The position numbers and the translations under genes were made by a program. Shown piece after piece: positions 35,389-44,075 of a stretch of 64,000 nucleotides of DNA (the first letter of the stretch is position 1; each line of letters begins with the position of its first letter). The notes below the pieces were generated by a model. The model was not told the DNA's origin. It did not search any database and worked only from the letters and a program-made list of their open reading frames with translations. This DNA comes from Venatoribacter pacificus (GTDB lineage: Bacteria; Pseudomonadota; Gammaproteobacteria; Pseudomonadales; Oceanobacteraceae), in contig NZ_JAOANI010000031.1 of assembly GCF_025318105.1 (NCBI RefSeq), forward strand, positions 65,897 to 129,896. Reading direction: 5' to 3'.

Positions 35389-35694
35389 ATGGCAGGGCGT
35401 ATCCGTGATTTACCCGGTCTGGGCATAAAAAGCGAAGAGTCGCTGGCCAGGATAGGGATTACAAGCGTTCAGCAGTTACGCGAGTATGGTGCTGTTGCGG
35501 CATTTTATCAGCTGCAACAGTCAGCGATTGCAGAGAGCAGGGTAAAGCCCAGTCTGAATTTTCTCTATGCGCTTGTCGGTGGCCTTAGCAACCGTAGCTG
35601 GTTGGCCGTTGCCCAGAGTGAACGGCAACAATTATTGATGGAGTTAGAGGGAATCTCTGAAATGGAGCGTTTGTTTCAGCCGGGCAGTGAGTGA
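35389..35694 (+). CDS. Stand-alone TfoX C-terminal domain protein
   Basis: A 101-residue protein starting GRIRDLPGLGIKSEESLARIGITSVQQLREYGAVAAFYQL, which is the helix-hairpin-helix style TfoX/Sxy C-terminal domain; KPSLNFLYALVGGL is also typical. The N-terminal TfoX domain is absent. TfoX/Sxy governs competence genes with CRP in some gammaproteobacteria, but proteins with only the C-terminal domain have no settled role. The gene is flanked by terminators on both sides and so forms its own unit. Confidence 0.75.
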   Translation: MAGRIRDLPGLGIKSEESLARIGITSVQQLREYGAVAAFYQLQQSAIAESRVKPSLNFLYALVGGLSNRSWLAVAQSERQQLLMELEGISEMERLFQPGSE

Positions 35695-35754
35695 TCTTTC
35701 TGCAAGTCTGGGGCCTGTTTGATTAGCATCGACAGGCCCTGGTGTGCGGTCCAT

Positions 35755-35781
35755 AAAAAACCTCCGTGCGGAGGTTTTTTT
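35755..35781. terminator. Bidirectional terminator
   Basis: AAAAAACCTCC / GGAGGTTTTTT around a GTGC loop, between the convergent TfoX-C gene and the RND permease gene. A second inverted repeat (GGGCCTGT / ACAGGCCC, 35711-35739) precedes it. Confidence 0.88.
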
Positions 35782-35796
35782 ATAGCTGCTGGCTAA

Positions 35797-38700
35797 TCAG
35801 TGTTTAACCGGGGCTTTAATGCCATGACTCATGGCGTACAACACTGGCACAACTCCTAGAGTCAGCACGGTGGCGAAGCCAAGGCCAAAACTGATCACTA
35901 CCGCCATGGCGCTGAAGAAGGGGTCAAACAACAGCGGTAACATGCCGAGGATGGTGGTCAGTGCTGCCATTGTCACTGGCCGCAGGCGGCTGACAGAAGC
36001 ATGGAACACCGCATCGTACGATTCACGCCCTTCGCTCAGTTCCAGACGGATCTGATCAACCAGCACGATGCCATTTTTAATGATCATCCCCGACAGGCTG
36101 AGGAAGCCGAGCAGCGCCATAAAGCCAAATTCGGCTCCCAGCATCAGCATCCCGGCACTGACCCCAATAATGGCCAGCGGCACACAAGCCCAGATCACCA
36201 GTGCGCTGCGCATTTCGTTAAACAGCAGTACGGTAATAATAAACATCAGCAGGTAGCCCAGTGGCAGAGAGGCAAACAAACTCTGCTTGGCTTCGCTGGA
36301 TGATTCATATTCGCCACCCCAGCTCAGCTCATAGCCTGGCGGCAGAGGAATGGCTTCAAGCTGCGGTCGCAGGCGTTTGAACAGGCCATCGGCGGTGATC
36401 TCGGCATTCAGGTCGGGATCAGCAAATACGCGGATGGTGCGTTTGCGATCTCGCCGGGCAATGATCGGATCTTCAAAGACCACGTCAAAGCGCTCGACCA
36501 CCTGACCAATGGGAATATAACGACTGAAGACCGGGCTCCAGATCTGCAGATCGGTGAGGCCATCAATATCAAGCCGCTCATAAGCGGGCGGTCGCATGAT
36601 GATGGGTTTTAACGTGGTGCCTTCACGATACAGGCCAATACTCTTGCCGGAGAAACTGAGCTGCAGCAGATCGTCCATATCCTGTTTGGAAATACCGGCC
36701 CGGCGCGCGTTGTCTTCGTTAAATACCGGGCGAATCACTTTTTCACGTTCACGCCAGTCATGGCGGATATTATCGGTGTCAGGATCAGCGCGCATGATGC
36801 TCTTCGCCTGTTCGGCCAGAATGCGTAATTGCTCCTGATCAGGGCCGGCAAAACGGGCTTCAATTTTGGCGGCGCTGCCAGGGCCGATTTGCAGGCGTTT
36901 GAATTTAACAAAAGCATCCGGCATTTCTTTTTTGGCCCATTCCTGAGCCTGGTCAATTAAGGCCGGAATCTGGTCACGTTCCGTGGTGCGTACCATAACC
37001 TGGGCATAGGCGCGGTATTGTCGCTCCGGTGCGTAGGTCAGCATAAAGCGCTGCTCACCCTGGCCGACGGTTGAGGAGGTAAATTCAACGTCATCTTGTT
37101 GCTGGAAGTAATTTTCCAGCGCCAGTGCCTGTTGTTGTGTTGCGCGGATATCAGAGCCTTCGGGGAGCCAGATATCAATCAGAAACATCGGGGTGTTGGA
37201 GGGCGGGAAAAAGCTTTGTTTAACGAAGCTGTAGCCGTAAATCGCAATAAACATGGCAACGACCATGACCACCATCGTGGTGCCTCGGCGCGCTAAAATC
37301 AGACTCAGGGTTGTGCGATAAATATCGTAGAGAAAACCGTGGTAAGGGTCGCTTTCCGCATCCGGTTGTTCTTCTTCCTTAAACAGCAGATGACAGAGAA
37401 AGGGTGTCAGGGTGATGGCGGTAATCCAGCTGAATAGCAGGGAAATTAACAGCACATAAAACAAGGAACCGACAAATTCACCGGTCGAGTCCGGCGATAA
37501 GCCAATGGGAGCAAAGGCGGTAACGGCAATCACCGTGGCACCCAATAATGGCCACTGAGTTTGTTGCACGATATCGTAGGCTGCGCGGGTACGTGATAAG
37601 CCTTTCTTGATGCCCACCATAATGCCTTCGGTAACTACCAGGGCATTATCAACCAGCATCCCGAGGGCAATAATCAGCGCACCCAGCGAAATACGGTGCA
37701 GCTGAATATCCATCACCTTCATAGCAATAAAGGTTCCGAGAATGGTCAGTAGCAGAATGATGCCGATGATCATACCGGCCCGTACGCCCATAAAAATGAG
37801 CAGAACAATAATCACAATAAGAATGGAGGCGAGCAGGTTTAGTACAAAGCCGGTGGAGGAAGCATCGACTTCGGCCGGTTGGTCATACAGTGTGTGCAAT
37901 TCAATGCCTAACGGACGGTTGGCGTCCAGCACATTCATTTTCTGGCGTAATTTTTCGCCCACGGCAACAACGTTAACGCCACTGTTAAAAGCAATGCCTA
38001 TGCGCAATGACGGCATGCGGTTGTAGTTAGTCAGGTGGCTCGGAACTTCTGCAATGCCTTCGGATATATCGGCAATATCGCGCAGATAAATCAGCTTATC
38101 CGATCCGGCCTGACTCACCAGTAAATCGCCAAGCTCCTGTACCGAACGAAATTCGCCGGTGGGGTGAATGCGGATATATTCATCACCGATGCGTATATGG
38201 CCGGCATCCTGTACGGTGTTTTGTGTCTGTAATAACTGATAAAGGCGTGATAACGGAATCCCCAGGTTAGTCATCCGCTCGCGGGAAATATCAATAAATA
38301 CCTGTTCCTGCTGGATGCCAGAGATGGTGACCTTGGCGATGCCATTAAGGGTCGATAATTCACGTTTCAGGTAATCGGCATAATCGTTCAGCTCTTCGTA
38401 GCTGTAATCGTTACCTGACAATGCCAGCAGCACGCCATACACATCGCCAAAATCATCCATCACAATCGGAGCATTGGCACCGGGTGGCAGGGATGGGGTT
38501 TTGTCGTGTACTTTACGGCGTAATTCATCCCATATCTGCGCCAGCTCATGGGATTTATAGGTAGGTTTAATCACCAGGTGTACCTGTGAAAACCCGGCTT
38601 TGGAAATAGAATCCACATGTTTGATATAGGGCAGCGCCTGAATAGCGCTTTCCAGCGGGGCGGTGACTTCTTCTTCAACCTGCAGCGCACTGGCGCCGGG

Positions 38701-38865
38701 ATAATAGGTAATCACCATGGCTTCTTTGATGGTGAATTGCGGGTCTTCCAAACGCCCCAATCCCAAATAACTGATGGCACCGCCGACGAGCAAAATGGCC
38801 AGCATCATCCAGCTGGTTGTGGTGTGCTTAATAAAATACGTGGCCGAGTTTTGTGGCTGACTCAT
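35797..38865 (-). CDS. RND efflux permease (HAE1/AcrB-type)
   Basis: A 1022-residue proton-driven inner-membrane pump subunit. The architecture is an N-terminal helix (TTTSWMMLAILLVGGAISYLGLG), a large periplasmic loop (about 35-330), a helix block with the proton-relay aspartate in GMLVDNALVVTEG, a second periplasmic loop (about 540-850) and a final helix block ending GFATVLTLGVVPVLYAM. The closest style is the AcrB/MdtB/VexF hydrophobe exporters. Substrates cannot be predicted. It starts 2 bp after its adaptor. No outer-membrane factor gene is adjacent, so a shared TolC is probable. Confidence 0.92.
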   Translation of the reverse strand: MSQPQNSATYFIKHTTTSWMMLAILLVGGAISYLGLGRLEDPQFTIKEAMVITYYPGASALQVEEEVTAPLESAIQALPYIKHVDSISKAGFSQVHLVIKPTYKSHELAQIWDELRRKVHDKTPSLPPGANAPIVMDDFGDVYGVLLALSGNDYSYEELNDYADYLKRELSTLNGIAKVTISGIQQEQVFIDISRERMTNLGIPLSRLYQLLQTQNTVQDAGHIRIGDEYIRIHPTGEFRSVQELGDLLVSQAGSDKLIYLRDIADISEGIAEVPSHLTNYNRMPSLRIGIAFNSGVNVVAVGEKLRQKMNVLDANRPLGIELHTLYDQPAEVDASSTGFVLNLLASILIVIIVLLIFMGVRAGMIIGIILLLTILGTFIAMKVMDIQLHRISLGALIIALGMLVDNALVVTEGIMVGIKKGLSRTRAAYDIVQQTQWPLLGATVIAVTAFAPIGLSPDSTGEFVGSLFYVLLISLLFSWITAITLTPFLCHLLFKEEEQPDAESDPYHGFLYDIYRTTLSLILARRGTTMVVMVVAMFIAIYGYSFVKQSFFPPSNTPMFLIDIWLPEGSDIRATQQQALALENYFQQQDDVEFTSSTVGQGEQRFMLTYAPERQYRAYAQVMVRTTERDQIPALIDQAQEWAKKEMPDAFVKFKRLQIGPGSAAKIEARFAGPDQEQLRILAEQAKSIMRADPDTDNIRHDWREREKVIRPVFNEDNARRAGISKQDMDDLLQLSFSGKSIGLYREGTTLKPIIMRPPAYERLDIDGLTDLQIWSPVFSRYIPIGQVVERFDVVFEDPIIARRDRKRTIRVFADPDLNAEITADGLFKRLRPQLEAIPLPPGYELSWGGEYESSSEAKQSLFASLPLGYLLMFIITVLLFNEMRSALVIWACVPLAIIGVSAGMLMLGAEFGFMALLGFLSLSGMIIKNGIVLVDQIRLELSEGRESYDAVFHASVSRLRPVTMAALTTILGMLPLLFDPFFSAMAVVISFGLGFATVLTLGVVPVLYAMSHGIKAPVKH

Positions 38866-38867
38866 GC

Positions 38868-39971
38868 TTAAAGACCCCGTTCCTGAATCCAGGGACGGAT
38901 ACGCATCCCTTCATGGGCCTGATGAACACCTGCTGCCAGAATGGTATCGCCCGGTTGTAAGCCCTGGGTAATTTCCAGCCCTGCGGTTGATAGCTGACCG
39001 ATTTCAACTGCACGCATCTGCAGGGTCATGTCGGCACCCACAATCCAGACCATGGCCTGGGAGCTGCCATCGGCCTGTTGTTCGCTCTGAAATACCGATT
39101 GTGGCGGAACGATCAGGTTAGGATTGGTCTCGCTCAGCACCTGACTCAGATCCACATGGACACTGGCCGTCATTCCCGGTAATAAATTCAGTGATGGTGG
39201 CCGTGGCAGGGTCAGGGTAATGGTAAAGCTGCCGGTCGCCGGATCGGCCTGGGCTGTGTGTTCTTTATAGCTGGCACGGAAGCGTTTGCCTGGCAGCGCT
39301 TCGAATTCAACATCCGGTTGATAGCTGGTGTTTTCCTTTTTGGCGATATGCGCCATCAGGTTTTCCGGAATCTGCAAACGCACTTCCAGCTGGTCTTTGG
39401 CCTGCAGCATCACCAGGGTTTTACCGCCAGCGACCGGTTGGTGATTGTCGGCATACACTTCGGCAATCACGCCGGAGAACGGCGCTTTTAACGTGGTGTA
39501 AGACAGGTCCGTACGGGCGGTGGCCAGAGCCGCTTTGCTGATATCCAGCTCGGCTTTGGCCTGATCAAATTGTGACTGGGAAATCTGTCCCAGTTCAAAC
39601 AGGCCTTTTACCCGCTGAAACTGCGACAGCGCCAGCTCATAGCGGGCTTTGCGGTCATCCACGCGCAGTTGGTAGTCGGAAGGATCAAGCCGGGCCAGTA
39701 CGTCACCCTGGCGCACTTCTTTACCGGCCTGTGCCGGCAGTGTCAGCAGTTCACCGCTGACGCGGAAAGCCAGTGCGGCGCGTTCAGCGGCCTGAACCTG
39801 AGCCGGAAAACGTCGCAGTATGCTCTGGCTGGCAGGGCTGATCTGAAACACTTTGGCCGGGTGCACAACGGTTGCTGTTGCACTGGCTTCCTGTTGGGAG
39901 CAGGCACTGAGAAGCAAGGGAAAGATGGCAACGATGGGCAGCAGCCATTGAGAACGGGATAAATATGTCAT
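38868..39971 (-). CDS. RND periplasmic adaptor (membrane fusion) lipoprotein
   Basis: A 367-residue MFP subunit that bridges the RND permease to an outer-membrane channel. The lipobox LLLSACSQ (Cys about 24) follows a short signal. A lipoyl-like half (FRVSGELLTLPAQAGKEVRQGDVLARLDP) precedes an alpha hairpin (about 90-150), and the second half motif is LKAPFSGVIAEVYADNHQPV. A beta-barrel and membrane-proximal domain follow. First gene of the two-gene pump operon. Confidence 0.9.
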   Translation of the reverse strand: MTYLSRSQWLLPIVAIFPLLLSACSQQEASATATVVHPAKVFQISPASQSILRRFPAQVQAAERAALAFRVSGELLTLPAQAGKEVRQGDVLARLDPSDYQLRVDDRKARYELALSQFQRVKGLFELGQISQSQFDQAKAELDISKAALATARTDLSYTTLKAPFSGVIAEVYADNHQPVAGGKTLVMLQAKDQLEVRLQIPENLMAHIAKKENTSYQPDVEFEALPGKRFRASYKEHTAQADPATGSFTITLTLPRPPSLNLLPGMTASVHVDLSQVLSETNPNLIVPPQSVFQSEQQADGSSQAMVWIVGADMTLQMRAVEIGQLSTAGLEITQGLQPGDTILAAGVHQAHEGMRIRPWIQERGL

Positions 39972-40210
39972 GCGGAATTCCTGTTAGCGGGCAGGCAGGT
40001 GCCGCCCGGTTGAGTGCTGGCATTAAGCATGGCCTGTCGTCGCCGTTTGGCCAGTTTGGGGGCGGATTTTAGGCTAATTTGTGGATTATCATCAGCCGCC
40101 ATATTTGCAACCAATCGTCCTGAATTTAAGACAATGGTGCGTTAATTAGGCTGAATTAAGCTATCTGTGAGAAGTTTGTTGTAAATCCGGGAGTAATTGC
40201 GACGGTTGAA

Positions 40211-40912
40211 TTACAGCAACTGCTGTAAAAAACGAGGCAGGGTTTGGCTCGCCTGGCCGTACAGATGTTCGGCAAACGCATCTTCGGTATTGGAAGGTTC
40301 CAGGTTGATTTCCACGGTATGCGCACTGGCCTGGCGGGCGACCTCGACAAAACCGGCTGCCGGGTAGACATGGCCTGAGGTGCCAATACTCAGAAACAGG
40401 TCACACTGCTCCAGCGTGGCGCAGATCTCATCCATATACAGTGGCATTTCACCAAACCACACGATATGCGGCCGCAGGCTCGGACGCTGGCAACAGGGGC
40501 AGAGCACATCGGCGCTGATATCGCCCTGGTGTTCGGTAATATTGCCGCTCAGCAGGCAGCGGGCCTTATTCAGCTCACCGTGCATATGCAGCAGGTTACG
40601 ACTACCTGCGCGGTCATGAAGATCATCAACGTTTTGCGTTACCAGCAAAAAATCACCGCTGAATTGCTGTTCGAATGCGGCCAGAGCAAGGTGAGCGGGG
40701 TTGGGGCTGACATCCTTCAGTTGCCGCCGCCGGTCATTATAAAAGCGTTGCACTAATTGCGGATCACGGACAAAGGCTTCCGGCGTGGCGACGTCTTCCA
40801 GGCGGTGGTTTTCCCACAGTCCGCCGGCGTCACGGAAGGTGCGTATACCGGACTCGGCGGAGATACCGGCTCCGGTAAGAACGACGATGCGCTGATAGGC
40901 AGATATTTTCAT
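40211..40912 (-). CDS. cobB: NAD-dependent protein deacylase (sirtuin, CobB-like)
   Basis: 233 residues. It removes acetyl, and probably succinyl, groups from lysines using NAD+. The motifs are GAGISAESGIRTFRD (NAD pocket), TQNVDDLHDRAG, the catalytic histidine in LLHMHGEL, a zinc-binding Cys set (RCLLSG ... LCPCC) and GTSGHVYPAAGF. The class III (SIRT5-like) Tyr-x-x-Arg appears as FYNDRRRQL, which in E. coli CobB accommodates acidic acyl groups. It starts 3 bp after the patatin stop, so the two form an operon. Confidence 0.92.
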   Translation of the reverse strand: MKISAYQRIVVLTGAGISAESGIRTFRDAGGLWENHRLEDVATPEAFVRDPQLVQRFYNDRRRQLKDVSPNPAHLALAAFEQQFSGDFLLVTQNVDDLHDRAGSRNLLHMHGELNKARCLLSGNITEHQGDISADVLCPCCQRPSLRPHIVWFGEMPLYMDEICATLEQCDLFLSIGTSGHVYPAAGFVEVARQASAHTVEINLEPSNTEDAFAEHLYGQASQTLPRFLQQLL

Positions 40913-40915
40913 GAG

Positions 40916-42064
40916 TCAGTCGTGGAAATGGTCGGCAAAAAAAGCGCGGATTTCATCTTCGCGTTCGTTGGCATCCTGAAAACCGAGGTCAATCAGGCTT
41001 TTGCAGAAACCACGGGAAAACAGCAAATAGCTGAGAATACCGGAGCCGTTCTGGCTGGCATTGCCGCTGCCGCCCAGAGCCAGTTTTAATGCCCGTGGAA
41101 TTTCATGGGCATGCTGACCGGCGAGTTCATCGATGGAACGGCTTGGATTAATTTCCAGCAATTCGATGGATTTCAGTTCCATGCCTTCTTTTTTGCGCAC
41201 CGATTCCGGAATCTTATCGACGGTCCGGTTAATGCGGCGCAGCCGTTCGACATCGGTTTCCATACTGTCGAGGAAAGCCGCATTCAGCATGTGTCCCATC
41301 ATTTTGGCTGGCGACGGGTAAGAGCTGCTTTGTGGTCGTTCTTTGCGTTTGTGAGCGATACCACTGACACCAATCACCATGATTTTTTCTGCGCCCAGAT
41401 GCAGTGCCGGGCTGAGTGGTGCCAGTTGGCGTACGGCACCGTCGGCAAAGTATTCACGATGAATTTTGACCGACGGAAAAATCATCGGGATGGCGGATGA
41501 TGCCATCAGATGATCAAGCGAAATGCGGCTGCGGATGCCAACGCGGCGCTGGCGTTGCCAGTTATTGATACTGTAATGACCCTGAAAAAAACTGACCGAT
41601 TCACCGCTTTCCAGACCGGAGCAGTTGACGGCAATGGCATGCAGTGCACCGCTGTCGATGGCCCCCTGAATATTGTCAAACTTAACCACTTCCTGCAGTA
41701 ATTCGCGCAGTGGTTGATTATTGAGCAGCGAGACTGTGTCGTTTTTGTAGCCCCGGCCAATCACCAGGCTGCGGGTCAGGCGCGCGAGTGAGGCAGACAC
41801 CCCCCAGAAATCGGTACGGTATATCTGATCGCAACTGAAGTGCATCCAGATACGTTCGAGGTGTTTAATTCCTATGCGGTAGTTGTCGGCATAACTGGCC
41901 AGCGCCACCCCATTAATCGCTCCGGCTGAAGTGCCGGAAATAATATCAAAAGGGTTGTAGTGGCCTTTTGGCAGAATCTTGTGGATCGCTTTTAGTACGC
42001 CCACCTGATAGGCCGCGCGGGCACCGCCGCCGGAAAGAATTAATCCTGTTTTTTTAACGTCCAA
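40916..42064 (-). CDS. Patatin-like phospholipase
   Basis: A 382-residue acyl hydrolase with the patatin dyad: the oxyanion loop LSGGGARAAYQVGVL (about 9-23), the nucleophile elbow GTSAGAING (Ser about 46) and the aspartate in DGAVRQ (about 208). No signal peptide is seen, so it is cytosolic or membrane-peripheral. The RssA/YlaK-like bacterial group and lipase activity are plausible; the substrate is not known. It is the first gene of a two-gene unit with cobB, and the pairing may be incidental. Confidence 0.88.
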   Translation of the reverse strand: MDVKKTGLILSGGGARAAYQVGVLKAIHKILPKGHYNPFDIISGTSAGAINGVALASYADNYRIGIKHLERIWMHFSCDQIYRTDFWGVSASLARLTRSLVIGRGYKNDTVSLLNNQPLRELLQEVVKFDNIQGAIDSGALHAIAVNCSGLESGESVSFFQGHYSINNWQRQRRVGIRSRISLDHLMASSAIPMIFPSVKIHREYFADGAVRQLAPLSPALHLGAEKIMVIGVSGIAHKRKERPQSSSYPSPAKMMGHMLNAAFLDSMETDVERLRRINRTVDKIPESVRKKEGMELKSIELLEINPSRSIDELAGQHAHEIPRALKLALGGSGNASQNGSGILSYLLFSRGFCKSLIDLGFQDANEREDEIRAFFADHFHD

Positions 42065-42282
42065 ATCCGTGTCCTGCTGTCTCTGGGAGTCGCTGAATGA
42101 CTGGGCCTGCTCCGACTTTTTCCGGCGCGTGGCTTACTGAAAAACGTTTTATCGGAAAACGGCGTTCTGACCATCGGCTTTCTGCCGGGCCGGATTATTC
42201 AGAAACACCGGCTCAATATCATGCCTTCTACTGCTGCGAGTATAGTGCATAATGCGTTTTTCTGACTTGGCTGGAGAGACTG

Positions 42283-42912
42283 ATGTTCACCGGTATTGTG
42301 CAAACCAGATTGCCTGTGGCGCGACTGGAGCGCAAAGAAGATTTTGCCACATTCACTTTTGAATTCCCGGAAAAACTTATGACCGGGCTGCAAATTGGCG
42401 CATCCGTTGCCATCAATGGCACCTGCCTGACCGTGCGTACATTGGAGCAGGGACAGGTCAGCTTTGATGCCATAGGGCAGACACTTAACGTCACGAATCT
42501 TGGGGATTTGCAGCCGGGCAGTGTGGTGAACATTGAGCGGGCAGCACGCTTTGGTGACGAGATTGGCGGCCACGTTTTATCCGGCCATATCATGGATCAG
42601 GTCGCTGTGCTGGCCGTCGATGATTCAGCCAATAACCGGGTGGTATGGATGGAGCGCCCGGCGCATCTTTCACCTTTCCTGCTGGATAAGGGCTATGTCG
42701 CACTGAACGGCTGCAGTCTGACCATTGCTGAAGTAACCGACGATCGTTTTTGCGTACACCTGATTCCTGAAACCCGTGATGTCACAACCTTTGGCATGGT
42801 AAGCGCGGGTGATCGTATCAACGTGGAAGTGGATGCCCAGACTCAGGCCGTGGTGGAAACCGTACGTCGCCTGATGGCTGATCCGCAGATGAGCGCTCTG
42901 CTGTCCCGTTAG
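42283..42912 (+). CDS. ribE: Riboflavin synthase, alpha subunit
   Basis: 209 residues. It joins two 6,7-dimethyl-8-ribityllumazine molecules into riboflavin. Two lumazine-binding repeats are visible: MFTGIVQ ... GTCLTV ... FDAIGQTLNVTNLG and GHVLSGHIMDQ ... LNGCSLTIAEV ... HLIPETRDVTTFG. It most resembles the enterobacterial RibE type. GGAG lies six bases before the ATG. No FMN riboswitch is apparent in the 218 bp upstream, and other rib genes are not adjacent. Confidence 0.93.
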   Translation: MFTGIVQTRLPVARLERKEDFATFTFEFPEKLMTGLQIGASVAINGTCLTVRTLEQGQVSFDAIGQTLNVTNLGDLQPGSVVNIERAARFGDEIGGHVLSGHIMDQVAVLAVDDSANNRVVWMERPAHLSPFLLDKGYVALNGCSLTIAEVTDDRFCVHLIPETRDVTTFGMVSAGDRINVEVDAQTQAVVETVRRLMADPQMSALLSR

Positions 42913-42932
42913 GGGCGTGGTTCAGTGTCATT

Positions 42933-42967
42933 AACCGGCCGCGGCGTGATTGTCTGCGGCCGGTTTT
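42933..42967 (+). terminator. Terminator of ribE
   Basis: AACCGGCCGC / GCGGCCGGTT, a 10-bp perfect stem with a 13-base loop and a short T-run, 20 bp after the ribE stop. It also faces the convergent glutaredoxin gene. Confidence 0.75.
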
Positions 42968-42999
42968 GCTGAGCGCTCAGGTTTGGCTGATTGCTTTGT

Positions 43000-43239
43000 T
43001 CAGCGGCTTTGTAAAAAGCGGATAATATCGGCGGATTCGAACATCCAGGTATCTTTGCCGTTATCAGAAATCAGCAGGCAGGGCACCGTGGTACGGCCGG
43101 TTGCCGCATATTGTTGTTTACGGAATTCCTGATTGGTCAGCACATTGCGTTTTTCGACCTCGACCTTTACGCCGGGCAGTGCACGCAGCACACGCTGGCA
43201 GAATGGACAGGCGTCGTAGTAGTACAAAGCGTATTTCAT
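43000..43239 (-). CDS. Glutaredoxin-family thiol oxidoreductase
   Basis: 79 residues with the dithiol active site CPFC near the N-terminus (MKYALYYYDACPFCQRVL), the cis-proline motif TVPCLL and the terminal SADIIRFLQ typical of glutaredoxins. The reading frame is open to 43302, but the ATG at 43239 has GGGGA upstream and starts the fold. It reduces disulphides or glutathione mixed disulphides in the cytosol. Divergent from the TauE-type permease, with only 23 bp between start codons. Confidence 0.85.
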   Translation of the reverse strand: MKYALYYYDACPFCQRVLRALPGVKVEVEKRNVLTNQEFRKQQYAATGRTTVPCLLISDNGKDTWMFESADIIRFLQSR

Positions 43240-43262
43240 AAGTTTCCCCAGATGAACTCTGC

Positions 43263-44024
43263 ATGGATTATATCGAACAAACGGCACTTTTTCTGATTGC
43301 AATTGTAGCGAACTGGTTTTCCGCGCTGGCCGGTGGTGGTGCCGGACTGATTCAGCTACCGATTCTGATTTTTATGGGGCTGCCATTCCCGCTGGCGCTG
43401 GCCACGCACAAAGTGGCGACGGTTGCGCTGGGCGTTGGTGCAACCGCCCGTCATCTGCGAGAGCATCACCTTGATCGCCGGATTTTGCTGTTGATTGTCG
43501 CAGCCGGAGTGCCCGGCGTGATTGCTGGAGCCTTGTTTATTCTCGACGTGCCGGCCCGTCAGGCTGAGATTGCACTGGGATTGCTGACTTTATCGCTGGC
43601 ACTGTACTCCTGGTTTAAGCCGCAGCTGGGTTTACATAAAAACGGGCGTAACCGCAGCACGGCGGGTTTTGCGGTGGGGGCGCTGGTGCTGTTACTGATC
43701 GGGTTTGCCAATGGTGCGCTGTCGGCCGGCAGTGGACTGTTTGTGACCCTCTGGCTGGTGTACTGGTTTGGGCTTGATTACAAAACCGCGGTGGCGCAGA
43801 CACTGGTTGCGGTCGGGTTGGGCTGGAACGGCACTGGTGCGATCACCATGAGTGCGATGGCGGACGTTCAGTGGCAATGGATTCCAGCGCTGGTGGCCGG
43901 CTCTCTGGTGGGAGGCTACCTGGGGGCTCATTCTTCGATTCAGGCCGGTAATCTGACCATCAAGCGACTGTATGAGTTGGTCACGCTGATTGTTGGCCTG
44001 AAGCTGCTGCTGGGGCCACTGTAG
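43263..44024 (+). CDS. TauE/SafE (TSUP) family permease
   Basis: A 253-residue protein with about seven or eight helices. The repeat motif ALAGGGAGLIQLPILIFMGLPFPLALATHKVATVALG, with its second half GFANGALSAGSGLFVTLWLVYWFGLDYKTAVAQTL, is characteristic of the sulfite/organosulfur exporter family. The substrate is unknown. It faces the hybrid kinase gene convergently. Confidence 0.85.
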   Translation: MDYIEQTALFLIAIVANWFSALAGGGAGLIQLPILIFMGLPFPLALATHKVATVALGVGATARHLREHHLDRRILLLIVAAGVPGVIAGALFILDVPARQAEIALGLLTLSLALYSWFKPQLGLHKNGRNRSTAGFAVGALVLLLIGFANGALSAGSGLFVTLWLVYWFGLDYKTAVAQTLVAVGLGWNGTGAITMSAMADVQWQWIPALVAGSLVGGYLGAHSSIQAGNLTIKRLYELVTLIVGLKLLLGPL

Positions 44025-44075
44025 CTATTCACCGTACTATGTACCGGACTCCATTCACCGGCGGACGGGCGACGT

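Noticed and set aside
42065..42282. FMN riboswitch upstream of ribE
   Set aside because: The conserved RFN core (AGGG-type elements) was not seen in the 218-bp spacer.
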